Assembly: GCA_964439265.1 (NCBI GenBank)
Contig: CAYTOA010000002.1
Span: forward strand, 62,001-126,000
Direction of reading: 5' to 3'
Origin: JAGVPT01 sp964439265
Lineage (GTDB): Bacteria > Bacteroidota > Ignavibacteria > UBA10030 > UBA8401
Length of the DNA stretch: 64,000 bases
Below the pieces are notes generated by a model. The model saw only the letters and a program-made list of their open reading frames with translations, searched no databases and was not told the DNA's origin. The number at the start of each line of letters is the position of its first letter. The stretch's first letter is position 1. The translations under genes were made by a program, and so were the position numbers. This document shows, one piece after another, positions 43,872 to 53,965 of the stretch.

Positions 43872-46800
43872 TCACTTCAGTAATAGGAGTTTCTTCACCT
43901 GAACATATTTGCCGGCGGCAAATCTGTAGAAGTAAACGCCGCTGCTTGTCCGCATGCCAGAATTATTCGTTCCGTTCCAGACGACTTTATAGACTCCCGC
44001 ATTTTGATTCAGGTCAACGAGCGTCTTGACGATTTGTCCCGTCAAATTATAGATGACGATCTGGACGCGCGTATTGTCTTCCGGGATCTGGTATCCGATC
44101 GTTGTCGATGGATTGAAGGGGTTCGGGTAATTTTGATCGAGGGAATATGTTGTCGGTTTGCCAATGACTTTGAATTCTCCGCCGACAACATTACTGCTCA
44201 TATTGGATTCGTTGACAAGGAATTTTTCAATGTCGATCCTCGAATCAACTGTTCCCCGCACATCGCTCGAAATTCTGAACGACGCGAAGGCGGCGGTTCC
44301 ACTTCTCTTTATCACATTTGAACCTGCTATCGCGATCTTTACTTTTCCAGCGGATTTGTCGCTGAACGAAGCAATAGAGAGTCCCGAAGTGAGGTCTGCG
44401 GTTGCCGCATTCAGGAAAGTAAAGACAGAAGGATCATACTTGAGAGATATCTCAGAAGAAGTAACTCCGCTGACGTTCTGAAAGTCGAGCGCCACTACGA
44501 GTGAGTCGCCTCTGTTGGCTGTTGCGCCCTCGATTGTCAGCTGAGCGTTGGATGCTTTCTGCAATGAGAAGAGATCCTTAACCGATTGCGTGAGCTGCTT
44601 GGCGCCCGTGCTGGCCTCGCTTGGGAATGACGTGATCAATCCGACCGTGTATTGCAGGATCAGAGATGCATCATATGCAGTAATCCCCATCGCACCGCTG
44701 ACATCCGCCACTCTTTGTTGCATGGCATTCAATGTGTCACCGCCGGGATTTACGACATACTTCAGAATGAGCGACGCATCGTACGCCTGGACGTAACCGT
44801 TCAGGCTGACGTCGCCGGCGATCGGGTTCGATGTTCCGGATCCCATGAACGGAGTAAACAGGACCGAGTCAGTGACTGCCTGACCGGTGCCTCCCGGATT
44901 GCCGCCGTTGGTCGGGCCCGAATTATTTCCCCACCAGTTCCATCTCGCGTCGATGTTGAACGATTTGTTGACGTTGTTCACACCCTGGTCGATGTTATTA
45001 TAGATGTCGCAGTAGCTGATGACAGGGTTGGATGACCCGAAGGCCGCGATGCCATTCCCGTTATTCGTGAATGCGCTGTACGATATAGTCGGGCTGGCAT
45101 TCGTGGTCATCACCCCTGCGCCATACATATTGATATTGTTGTAGTATGTTTGGTAGAGACCTGCGTATTTCACGACGCAATGGGTCAGATTACAAAACGG
45201 GTCCAGTGACTGGTCGGCGAATGAGATGCCCAGCCAGCCCTGGTAGGTGTACCACGAATTGCCATTCCAGAACGGGTCTGATGGATGGGAGAAAGTGCTG
45301 TCTGCATTTGTGTCGCCGCCATAGAAATCGTCTCGAATGTCTGTAAAGACGATCGTGCTGTCGGCCGATGAACCTCCGATTGCGACCATCCCTTTGTTCA
45401 CCGTGATGCCGGTGTTGGGAGTGAATTTCAAGATGACTCCCGGAGCAATGGTAAGGACCGCATTACTTCCGATCGTATAGTTGTTAAAGAAATAGGGAAT
45501 GGATGATATTCCGCCAAAATTCTTCTTTGCGAGAGTTACATCCGATGCAAGAGTTTCTGTGATCACACCGATCGCCTTGTACGTTGAGCCGCAGATCGAA
45601 TCGGCAATTGTTGAACGCGGGTACGAGACCAGCGAAATTTCCATCGGCGCGAAAACGAGATTTCTGAAAAGGCAGGAATCAAGTGCCGGCGTCGAGACAC
45701 TATTCAAAGAGACACCCCAGTTGTCCCTGTCGAACGTGCAATGAGTTATCGCGGGGGCGGCTTGTTGGAGAGCAATGCCGGCATCGCTGAATCGAAAGAT
45801 GGCATTGTGTAAAGAGCAAATACTGTCCACGCTGACATCGTTGAACGCGATCCTGTTGATCGTTGCGATCGACGGCACCGTTGCCGATCCATCGCCGTTT
45901 GTATCGCGCGGGTTGCCGTAGGCATCATCAGCGGGGTCGGTGAAGACGGCCGGCTGAGAAGCTGTACCTTGTACCGCAAGCCCGCCGTTCACAACCCATT
46001 GCCCTCCCTTAAAGACGAGGCCGGCGGGTATTGTTATTTTGGTGCCTGTGTTGATGGTGCATGTTGCGAAAATCATGTACGTGATATCGTTGTATCCACC
46101 GAAATTCCTGACCGGTACAATTGCATCGGACGAATACGTTTCCGGCACGATACCAAGTGCCATATAACCGATGTTCAGCGCACTGTCCAAGGCAAATGCC
46201 GGGGTCGAAAACATGCTCATCGCAACCGGCGTAGATTTCACGTTATATATCTTGCTGTTGGTGAAAGATGGATGGGCGCTCCCAAATGTTCCAAGTCCGG
46301 CTGTGGCAGATTGTTCGAGCGTGCAGTGGTCGATGGCGACGCGCGAATCGTAGACTCGCAGCAGCGCCCACTTGTAACTCCAATCTCCCGAGAACATGTA
46401 CGGAAATACGCCTCCATACCGGAGAGTACAATATTGAACGGAATTCAAACTGTCGATGTTCGATGCAGTAAAGTCGATGGAACTCCAATCTCCCGGCTGG
46501 GAGACGCTGGAGTTGCCGTCATTGTTCGTATCCCCGCCGTTAGAATCGTCTTTGAACGACGTGAACACGATGGGGTGCGCGGCGGTACCGTTGGCTACAA
46601 GCGCTCCCTGGACCGTTATCGCATACGCGTAGTACCAATTATATAAGAACTTGATGACCACGCCGGGTTGGATTGTGAGGACCGCTCCAGGGGCCACCGT
46701 GAGCTGGTCGATCATGTACGCGACGTTCGTGATTCCGGCGATATTTCGTGTCGCAAGCGTAGCGCTTGAGGAGAGCGTTCCCTCGAGTATTCTGATGCCA

Positions 46801-49310
46801 CTGCTCAAATTAGCCGTGAATTGAATACTCGAGAATGCAGGGTTCGAAAGGAGGGACATTCCGATCGGATCCGATTTGCAGTTTAAGATAGAAACATTGT
46901 TCACCACCGGTGTTGAACTATTTTCGCATCGCAGCCCGAAGTTGTAAGAATCCGAAAGTGTGCAATTTGAAATTGTTCCGCCGGCATCGGTAAAGGTCAC
47001 TAGTCCCCAGGAGGCCGAAATATTTTCCGGGGAGGGGGAAGTGCTTCCCCCGAACTTCACGATGCAGCTGTCGAGCACGCAGAACGCATCGTCGCTCGTC
47101 CCTTGAAATCTGATCGTGCTCCAGTCTCCCGGTCCTGGAAATGTTGCCGCACCGTCGCCGTTCGTATCTTTGGGATTGCCCACGTTGTCATCCTTCAATG
47201 AAGTAAACGTGACCAATCCTCCCGCCAAAGTACCTTTTGCTTTGAACCCGCCGTTGACGTAGATCCCGGGTCCGCCGGACTTGATGACGACCCCCGGAGC
47301 TACGGTTACGTAGACGCCCGAATTGATTGTAATGTTTCCCAACACTACGTACGTAATATTGTTAATGCCCGCGACGGTTCTCTGAGGAATGGTTCCGTTT
47401 GCAACGACGTTTTCGCCGATGAGTCCAAGTCCCATCCACGCGTCATTCGTGAACGTGTTACCTGCAAATGTTGGATTGGCGGACGTTGAAATTGCAATGG
47501 GTGTATACAGCGTGTTGAAGATGGAGTTATTAGTGATGTGCGGATTCGACGACAGCGCTGCGTAGATGCCGTAATTGGCGTTGCCTATCTGGCAATTGGA
47601 GATGGTCGGACTTGCATTGAGGAGCGTGACCTCACCCGTGTAATAATAGGTGCCGTTGTATGAATAGAGGTAGTACGGCTCCAAGTCGGCGTACGTGACC
47701 CTGCAATAATTCAGGATCGAGGTGGAATCACTGTTGGGCTCGAACACGATTCCAGACCAGTCCCCAATCTGCGGGTGTGTGTAACTTCCGTCCTTGTTTG
47801 TATCGTGCGGATTGCCGTAACTATCATCTTTTGATGACGTGAATACGATCATGCTGTCGGCGGTTGCGTTGGCGACAAGTTTCCCCTGGACGGCGATGTG
47901 TTGATCGTAGGAGTAGGCTTTTATGACGATCCCTTTGGCGATCGTCAACGTTTTGCCGGGGGGGACAACAACCGTTCCGAGCAGAAGGTAGGTCACATTG
48001 ACTTTGCTTGTTACCGACCTGATCGGAAGAAGCGCGTTCGCAGAAAGCGTTTCGCCAAGGATCCCGATCGCATCGTATGTATTATCTGAAAATGACAGAG
48101 TGTTGTTGTTGAAGACCGGGTTTGCGGAGAACGACATTGCGATCGGAACCAGCTCGCTTGATCCGATCGTGTTGTTCGAAAATACCGGGCTTGACGTTCC
48201 CTGGATCATTGCACCGAAGTGATTGTTCGCCATCGTGCAGCTGTCGATCACGGGATTTGAATTGTACATCGTTACGCCGCCGATCTGTCCGGATCCGGCG
48301 AAACTTATGGAACAGTGCTTCATCACGCAAAGTGAATCTACGCTCGCGTCGTCAAAAATAACGCCCCCCCAATCATTGACCGCGGGGGCTGTCGTCGTTC
48401 CGTCGCCGTTTGTATCTCCGTCGAGGTTGTCATCTTTATATGATGTGAATTGGATAGGCTGGCTTGACGATCCCACGGCTGCAAGTGCGCCGTTGACAAA
48501 CATCCGAACGCCGCCGCCAAACTTGAGGACGTTGCCCGCGCGAACAGTTACTGTCGCCCCGTTCGCGACATAGAAATCTCCCAGGAATACGTACGGTATG
48601 GAAGCGGTATCGAGGACCATGCTCCCGCTGTTGTTGAAGTTCATATCGATTCCGTTGTTCGTATTCGAGGTAAAACTGTTCGTTCCGTTGAACGAAAGAG
48701 CAGATGCGCTTGTCGCTATTACGATCGGCCACGAGCAGAATGAGATGCTCGAAGAAGTGACATTCGTAGTGGAGGCGCCGTTCAACGAAAGACCGTTTCC
48801 CGCAACATTTGAGAGAATGGAATTCGCGAGAAGCAAGCTTCCTTCGTCGACCCTAAGGCCGTCCTTGCTCGAATTTGAAAGGGAGCTTCCATGCACCGAT
48901 ATCGTGCCGTTGTAGAGGTAGAGATCGGCCGCGATGCTGCCGGAATATTTTATCTGGCATGTATCGATCATTGCCGTCCCTGCGCCGCTATAGTTTCCTA
49001 TTTGGACCCCGCTCCAATCGCCCTTTTGCGGAAGGCCTCCCGAGGTATCCTTGTTCGACGTGAACGTCGCCCAGCGCGCGTTTAGATGACCCAGCACATA
49101 GAGGCCGGTATTCGAGAGAAATCGCACGACCACACCCGAATCTAATGTAAGAGTGTGTGGGGCATTCAGTGTCACATCCCCCGTGACGACATACGGACTT
49201 CTAGCCAGCGAGAGAACGGAATCCGCGGCGATCGTTCCGGATAAGTTGGTCTGTGAAAACGCGATTCCTCCGGCGAGAAGAAATAGAGCGGTTACTGTAT
49301 ACAAGCGCAT
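43872..49310 (-). CDS. Giant secreted beta-helix protein with dockerin, cohesin-like and T9SS domains
   Basis: About 1,812 residues. Signal peptide to GIAFSQ. Seven modules of about 190-200 residues follow, each with PGVVIKF, IVFTSxKDD, a Ca-loop-like DTNGDG, GDWSxIxF, LxxCxVxYxG, then right-handed beta-helix coils (NxIxNCxxxPIxMSxxSxP). The first lacks the DTNGDG loop and the seventh has DTNADS. At about 1555-1625 a dockerin pair, GDVSLNGYVQAYDASLIL and ADVSGAMGITAYDASLILQY, shows Asp/Asn calcium positions. A cohesin-like domain with FLVNESN follows at about 1640-1755, then a T9SS sorting domain (DQNYPNPFNPSTTIGY to KKLLLLK). The ATG at 49310 has AAAGGAG upstream. It may be a polysaccharide-binding or -cleaving surface protein; catalytic residues cannot be assigned. 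Confidence 0.87.
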   Translation of the reverse strand: MRLYTVTALFLLAGGIAFSQTNLSGTIAADSVLSLARSPYVVTGDVTLNAPHTLTLDSGVVVRFLSNTGLYVLGHLNARWATFTSNKDTSGGLPQKGDWSGVQIGNYSGAGTAMIDTCQIKYSGSIAADLYLYNGTISVHGSSLSNSSKDGLRVDEGSLLLANSILSNVAGNGLSLNGASTTNVTSSSISFCSWPIVIATSASALSFNGTNSFTSNTNNGIDMNFNNSGSMVLDTASIPYVFLGDFYVANGATVTVRAGNVLKFGGGVRMFVNGALAAVGSSSQPIQFTSYKDDNLDGDTNGDGTTTAPAVNDWGGVIFDDASVDSLCVMKHCSISFAGSGQIGGVTMYNSNPVIDSCTMANNHFGAMIQGTSSPVFSNNTIGSSELVPIAMSFSANPVFNNNTLSFSDNTYDAIGILGETLSANALLPIRSVTSKVNVTYLLLGTVVVPPGKTLTIAKGIVIKAYSYDQHIAVQGKLVANATADSMIVFTSSKDDSYGNPHDTNKDGSYTHPQIGDWSGIVFEPNSDSTSILNYCRVTYADLEPYYLYSYNGTYYYTGEVTLLNASPTISNCQIGNANYGIYAALSSNPHITNNSIFNTLYTPIAISTSANPTFAGNTFTNDAWMGLGLIGENVVANGTIPQRTVAGINNITYVVLGNITINSGVYVTVAPGVVIKSGGPGIYVNGGFKAKGTLAGGLVTFTSLKDDNVGNPKDTNGDGAATFPGPGDWSTIRFQGTSDDAFCVLDSCIVKFGGSTSPSPENISASWGLVTFTDAGGTISNCTLSDSYNFGLRCENSSTPVVNNVSILNCKSDPIGMSLLSNPAFSSIQFTANLSSGIRILEGTLSSSATLATRNIAGITNVAYMIDQLTVAPGAVLTIQPGVVIKFLYNWYYAYAITVQGALVANGTAAHPIVFTSFKDDSNGGDTNNDGNSSVSQPGDWSSIDFTASNIDSLNSVQYCTLRYGGVFPYMFSGDWSYKWALLRVYDSRVAIDHCTLEQSATAGLGTFGSAHPSFTNSKIYNVKSTPVAMSMFSTPAFALDSALNIGYMALGIVPETYSSDAIVPVRNFGGYNDITYMIFATCTINTGTKITIPAGLVFKGGQWVVNGGLAVQGTASQPAVFTDPADDAYGNPRDTNGDGSATVPSIATINRIAFNDVSVDSICSLHNAIFRFSDAGIALQQAAPAITHCTFDRDNWGVSLNSVSTPALDSCLFRNLVFAPMEISLVSYPRSTIADSICGSTYKAIGVITETLASDVTLAKKNFGGISSIPYFFNNYTIGSNAVLTIAPGVILKFTPNTGITVNKGMVAIGGSSADSTIVFTDIRDDFYGGDTNADSTFSHPSDPFWNGNSWYTYQGWLGISFADQSLDPFCNLTHCVVKYAGLYQTYYNNINMYGAGVMTTNASPTISYSAFTNNGNGIAAFGSSNPVISYCDIYNNIDQGVNNVNKSFNIDARWNWWGNNSGPTNGGNPGGTGQAVTDSVLFTPFMGSGTSNPIAGDVSLNGYVQAYDASLILKYVVNPGGDTLNAMQQRVADVSGAMGITAYDASLILQYTVGLITSFPSEASTGAKQLTQSVKDLFSLQKASNAQLTIEGATANRGDSLVVALDFQNVSGVTSSEISLKYDPSVFTFLNAATADLTSGLSIASFSDKSAGKVKIAIAGSNVIKRSGTAAFASFRISSDVRGTVDSRIDIEKFLVNESNMSSNVVGGEFKVIGKPTTYSLDQNYPNPFNPSTTIGYQIPEDNTRVQIVIYNLTGQIVKTLVDLNQNAGVYKVVWNGTNNSGMRTSSGVYFYRFAAGKYVQVKKLLLLK

Positions 49311-50623
49311 GGTGTACTCCTTTTTTTTCAAAAGAGCGAGCGGCATAAGAAAGAGCGTGTGCTGTCGTTGCCCGCGTGTGTCATTAACTGAGACTTTATT
49401 GCTTCAAAAAAAACTTAGATGGATAGTTTGCCAATCCAGCGTACCACGGACGAGTTCTTTCCAAATGGGGCATTGGTGTGAAGTGTTACGGTTTTAGTTG
49501 ATGGAGCGTATAACGGGAATTCTTCCTCAATATATAGCAGTCGCTGTGAGGAAGCCCGCGTTTTGGATGGCAGGAGAGGGGAACGAACGTAGACGAATGA
49601 AGGAAGAATCTCTGGGAGTTGTGGCTCTGCTCTGCGTTATCGAGAATGCCCTTTGGGGGGTATGCTCAAAGTCAGAGTTGGCATGTCGATCGCGAGAATG
49701 ATAGTAGAGTGTGAAATAGTTTCAATGCTCGTTTGGTCTCAGACTTCCAGTGATGTCCTGATTTTCGTCAGGGCTCTTATAATTCTTCAGTGTTGCTTCG
49801 TTTCCTACGACTGCCTAAAGTACAATAAAAAACTTCTCCTGTTGAGCGCGAACGTATTCGCTTATCGGTGAAAAGAGATCTTACGTGAATTCCACTCTGA
49901 GGTCTGCACAGGTCAAACACTTCCATTCTTGCTCATTCTGGGAATTCTGAACCTGAAAGTACGCCCACAAGATAGACTTTGGAGGCTGAGAAGCTGTGTC
50001 TCGTATCATACCGTGTTCTCATCCGGCGGGGAAAATAATCGACGGAAGTCTATTGCGGAAACCCGAGAGAGTATATGAACATCCTAACGTATGTAATGTA
50101 ACTAAAGATAAATTAAGAAGTCAACCTTCTGGAAAATATGTTTCGCGGTTCCCTGCGACTAAGAATGCCGCCAAACGAGACAACGTTGAATTACGGGTCC
50201 ATCAGATGTGCGTCGAGATCTCGTATCTTTCGTATTCTCGACGGACTGTGGTAGTGTTACAGTTTGAGAATTTCCATTCTCGCTCCCAAACTCTGTTTGG
50301 GAGCGACTTGCATATCTCGTCTTTTCGTCTGAAGACATCGAGCGGCAGGATCACTGCGTTCCCAATCGGAGATTGGGAACGAGAAAAATCACTGTGCCAA
50401 ATGCGGCGGAGCTGAAACTGTAACAGTACCCGGACTGTTCATCACTTGATTAGCGATGGCGACTTTTGTATCTTTTATTTTGGTTTTGGTCATAATTATA
50501 GTGATAGACATGGCCGCAAACTATATTTCACCACGTGTTCGGGAACGCGTTGTCAAGAGGCTCACGTAACGGGGCGTCACCCGGATTTTCACTCCAATTT
50601 CACCTAAGCAGACCGTACGAATT
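49311..50623. other. Long intergenic region between the beta-helix gene and proS
   Basis: About 1.3 kb between divergent genes. Frames of up to 139 codons look noncoding. The only clear structure is the terminal-inverted-repeat element at 50255-50425. A lone near-match to its end (TGTTACGGTTTTAG) lies at 49484-49497. No RNA gene recognised; the proS promoter must be near 50460-50560 but is not obvious. Confidence 0.5.
50255..50425. repeat. MITE-like element with 11-bp terminal inverted repeats
   Basis: TGTTACAGTTT at 50255-50265 and AAACTGTAACA at 50415-50425 are exact inverted copies enclosing 171 bp. Inside are two perfect palindromes: CGCTCCCAAA-CTCTG-TTTGGGAGCG (50281-50305) and CGTTCCCAATC-GGA-GATTGGGAACG (50357-50381). 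No reading frame of note. It is unrelated to the CTAG-ended family. Confidence 0.65.
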
Positions 50624-52324
50624 ATGCGTTTTTCCAAGGGCTTTCTCCCGACAGTAAAAGAAGTACCTGCCGACGCTGTCATACCAAGCCACCAGTTGAT
50701 GCTTCGCGCCGGATTGATGCGTCCGTTGGGCGCCGGAATCTATTCCTTCCTTCCCCTCGGCTATGCCGTCATGAAAAAGGTCATTCAAATTGTCCGGGAA
50801 GAAATGGACGCAATAGGAGGACAGGAGTTCCTTCTCCCTGCGTTGAATCCTCTCGAGTTGTGGGAAGAGACCGGAAGGGTGAAGGCGTTCGGCGATACGA
50901 TGTTTCACATCAAGAACCGCCCTCTAGTTCTTGCGCCGACACACGAGGAAGTGATGACTTCGATCGCGAGAAATCACATCAGATCCTATAAGGACATGCC
51001 GCAGATCTGGTACCAGATACAGACCAAGTTCCGGAACGAGCCGAGGCCGAAATCGGGGGTCCTTCGCGGAAGGCAGTTCCTGATGAAGGATTCGTACAGC
51101 CTCGATTCTTCGTGGGAGGGATTGGATGCGAGTTACGATCTTCACGCCGGCGCTTACAAGAAGATCTACTCGCGGTGCGGCCTGGATTTTTTCATCGTCG
51201 GTGCGTCGAGTGGTGCGATGGGAGGAAGCGGTTCGCAGGAGTTTATGGTGGAATCCGATGCCGGCGAAGATACCGTCGCCGTCTGCGATCAATGCCGCTA
51301 TGCGGCGAATGTCGAGGTAGCAAGGTCAGGCGTTGCCAGCGCAGTGCGGTTGACGGAAAATAAACCAGTTGAAGAAATTCATACTCCCAATATAAAGACG
51401 ATCGACGAACTTGCAAAATTTTTAAGCGTCGATACGAAGCGCTGCGCGAAATCACTCGTGTATATCAGCGAGGGAAATCCGATCCTCATCTTTATGATGG
51501 GAAACGACCAGTTGAATGAAACGAAACTCCGCGCCATTCTCAGCGCAGATGTGCGCCCTGCCGAGCCCGGCGAATTATCCGCGCTGACGGGAGCCGACGC
51601 AGGCTCGATCGGTCCGGTTGGATTGAAAGCAAAATTCAGAATATTTGCGGACAAGCGGCTGGAGGGGGCCAACGGGTTGATCAGCGGCGCGAACAAGAAC
51701 GACTATCATTTAGCGAACATCGACTTTAATCGGGATGTCACGATCGAAAATTATGTCGATGTCCGGACGGTTGAAAATGGCGAACCATGCCCCAATTGCT
51801 CAACGCCCCTGAGGATCGTGAAAGGAATCGAAGCCGGTCATATTTTCAAGCTCGGTACAAAATATTCAGTGAGCCTGAAGGCGAATTATTTGGACGACAA
51901 GGGGAAAGAGCAGCCGATCATCATGGGAAGTTACGGCATCGGCATCGACCGTATCATCGCCTGCCATATTGAACAGCATCATGACGATAAAGGGATTATC
52001 TGGAGCAAATCCATCGCTCCGTATGACATTCATCTCGTTTGCGTCAACGTGAACTCGGAACCAGTGCTCGCGAAGGCGGAAGAATTGTATCTTCAGCTGA
52101 ATGAAAAGAAATTCGACGTGTTATACGACGACAGGACCAACGTCACTCCCGGCTTTAAGTTCAACGACGCGGATCTCCTTGGAATGCCTTTGCAGGTCGT
52201 CGTCGGAGATAAGAATCTGAAGATCGGCCAGATCGAGCTGAAGGACCGAGCAACCGGCAAGCGGTGGACAGTGCCGGTCGACAAGCTTCTCGATGAAGTA
52301 GCCAGCTTTTTTCATAAGAGCTGA
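50624..52324 (+). CDS. proS: Prolyl-tRNA synthetase, bacterial type with editing insertion
   Basis: 566 residues, the normal length of the long bacterial form. N-terminal MRFSKGFLPTVKEVPADA and LMLRAGLMRPLGAGIYSFLPLG. Class II motif 2 region FRNEPRPKSGVLRGRQFLMKD. A YbaK-like editing insertion spans about 230-380 (TKRCAKSLVYISEGNPILIFMMGNDQLNETKL and GSIGPVGLKAKFRIFADKRL). Motif 3 GSYGIGIDRI is followed by an anticodon-binding domain (YDIHLVCVN, then DDRTNVTPGFKFNDADLLG). It charges tRNA-Pro and deacylates Ala-tRNA-Pro. No ribosome site is evident before the ATG, but conserved sequence begins directly there. Confidence 0.97.
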   Translation: MRFSKGFLPTVKEVPADAVIPSHQLMLRAGLMRPLGAGIYSFLPLGYAVMKKVIQIVREEMDAIGGQEFLLPALNPLELWEETGRVKAFGDTMFHIKNRPLVLAPTHEEVMTSIARNHIRSYKDMPQIWYQIQTKFRNEPRPKSGVLRGRQFLMKDSYSLDSSWEGLDASYDLHAGAYKKIYSRCGLDFFIVGASSGAMGGSGSQEFMVESDAGEDTVAVCDQCRYAANVEVARSGVASAVRLTENKPVEEIHTPNIKTIDELAKFLSVDTKRCAKSLVYISEGNPILIFMMGNDQLNETKLRAILSADVRPAEPGELSALTGADAGSIGPVGLKAKFRIFADKRLEGANGLISGANKNDYHLANIDFNRDVTIENYVDVRTVENGEPCPNCSTPLRIVKGIEAGHIFKLGTKYSVSLKANYLDDKGKEQPIIMGSYGIGIDRIIACHIEQHHDDKGIIWSKSIAPYDIHLVCVNVNSEPVLAKAEELYLQLNEKKFDVLYDDRTNVTPGFKFNDADLLGMPLQVVVGDKNLKIGQIELKDRATGKRWTVPVDKLLDEVASFFHKS

Positions 52325-52408
52325 AGAACGTTCAGCCATCGGTGATGTGAGAGACGTTGCGAGAACTTCTTCGCCCCCGGAATCATCATTCCTCATACCA
52401 AAGAACAA

Positions 52409-53830
52409 ATGACAAGGCAGTTTAAATTTCTCGTTGGCGGTGAATGGCGATCTTCCGACGAGAGAGCATATATTGCCAACCCGTTCAACGGAACTGCCGT
52501 TGGCGTGGTATCGCTGGCGGGTGAAAGAGACGTTGATGAAGCCATCGGACTCTCTGCTGATGCGTATTCAGCGATGCGGATGCTCTCCGGGTATGAACGG
52601 TCGAAGATACTCACACGGATAGCGCAGTCCATCGATAAACGGCGCGCGGAGTTTGCCGAGCTGATTACGAATGAATCAGGAAAGCCGATTCGTTTTTCGA
52701 ATGCCGAGGTAGACCGGGCAATTTCAACCTTTTCTATTGCCTCGGAAGAGGCGACGCGCATTAATGGAGAGGTAATCCCCCTCGACGGGACGAGCACGGC
52801 GAAAAATCGAAACGGAATTCTCACCCGGTTTCCGGTCGGTCCCGTTGCGTGCATCTCGCCGTTCAATTTCCCTCTGAATCTTATCGCCCACAAGATCGGT
52901 CCCGCGGTGGCGGCGGGCAACAGTTTTATCGTCAAGCCTCCGCCTCAGTCTCCATTGACGTCGCTCCTTCTCGGCGAGTGCCTTGTTGATTCAGGCCTTC
53001 CATTGGGTGCGGTCAACATTCTTCCGGCATCGAACACGACGGCGGAATTACTCGTGACTGACCCGCGAATTGCAATGCTGAGCTTTACCGGAAGTGCGCG
53101 CGTCGGATGGGATCTGAAGCAGAAAGCGGGCAAAAAGAAAGTACTCCTCGAGCTCGGAGGCAACGCTGCAGTTATCGTCGACAAAACTGCTGACATCAAC
53201 CTTGCTGTCGAACGATGCGTCCTCGGCGGGTTTGCTTACGCGGGACAGGTGTGCATCAAAGTTCAAAGAATCATTGTGCACAAAAACGTCTACAGCGAAT
53301 TCGAATTGAAATTCCTTGAAGCCTGCTCGGAGGTAAAGACGGGAAATCCTCTGGAGAACAATACTATCGTCGGCCCAATGATCAGTCTCGCAGAAGCGGA
53401 AAGGGTCGAGCAGTGGGTGAATGAAGCGGTCGCTGAAGGCGCGAACATTGCATGGGGAGGGAAAAGGAAGGGCTCAATGTTTGAGCCGACCGTACTGGAT
53501 TCAATCAAACCGACCATGAAAGTCTGCAGCGAGGAGATCTTCGGGCCTGTTGTGACTCTGCAGAGCGTAGCTTCAATTGAAAATGCCGTTGAGGAAGTGA
53601 ACAATTCACGATATGGATTGCAGGCTGGGATTTTCTCAAGCGATGTCAAATCCATTATGTATGCATACAAACATCTGAACGTAGGGGGCGTTATTGCCAA
53701 TGATTATCCGAGCTTTCGCGTGGATAACATGCCGTATGGCGGCGTGAAGGATTCGGGCTTTGGCCGGGAAGGCGTTCGTTTTGCGATCCAGGAAATGACC
53801 GAGCCGAAGCTGCTCGTGATGGAATTTTGA
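52409..53830 (+). CDS. NAD(P)-dependent aldehyde dehydrogenase
   Basis: 473 residues. ALDH superfamily hallmarks: FNFPLNLIAHKIGPAVAAGN and KPPPQSP (cofactor site), SFTGSARVG, the general base Glu248 in LELGGNAA, the catalytic Cys282 in GQVCIKVQR, EEIFGPV, and the C-terminal MPYGGVKDSGFGREG. The overall look is that of the lactaldehyde / glyceraldehyde-3-phosphate-like branch of class 3 ALDHs; the exact substrate cannot be read from the sequence. It lies 84 bases after proS in the same direction, with a heptad-repeat spacer between it and dnaE. Confidence 0.93.
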   Translation: MTRQFKFLVGGEWRSSDERAYIANPFNGTAVGVVSLAGERDVDEAIGLSADAYSAMRMLSGYERSKILTRIAQSIDKRRAEFAELITNESGKPIRFSNAEVDRAISTFSIASEEATRINGEVIPLDGTSTAKNRNGILTRFPVGPVACISPFNFPLNLIAHKIGPAVAAGNSFIVKPPPQSPLTSLLLGECLVDSGLPLGAVNILPASNTTAELLVTDPRIAMLSFTGSARVGWDLKQKAGKKKVLLELGGNAAVIVDKTADINLAVERCVLGGFAYAGQVCIKVQRIIVHKNVYSEFELKFLEACSEVKTGNPLENNTIVGPMISLAEAERVEQWVNEAVAEGANIAWGGKRKGSMFEPTVLDSIKPTMKVCSEEIFGPVVTLQSVASIENAVEEVNNSRYGLQAGIFSSDVKSIMYAYKHLNVGGVIANDYPSFRVDNMPYGGVKDSGFGREGVRFAIQEMTEPKLLVMEF

Positions 53831-53833
53831 GGA

Positions 53834-53882
53834 CAGTAACCAGTAATCAGTAAGCAGTAATCAGTGAATAGTAAATGGTAAC
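53834..53882 (+). repeat. Heptanucleotide tandem array, CAGTAAN type (7 units)
   Basis: Seven consecutive 7-mers: CAGTAAC, CAGTAAT, CAGTAAG, CAGTAAT, CAGTGAA, TAGTAAA, TGGTAAC. It begins four bases after the aldehyde dehydrogenase stop; the last units are decayed. Confidence 0.85.
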
Positions 53883-53965
53883 CTGGGATTGAAATAATTC
53901 GCCATCTCTTAGGCGGTTCAGAACAAATGGTAGGCATCCAATAGCTACTACCCACGATTTCTGAC

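Noticed and set aside
49996..50415. 139-codon plus-strand frame before proS
   Set aside because: It runs through the palindromes of the inverted-repeat element, so its openness is a by-product; no start signal or motif.
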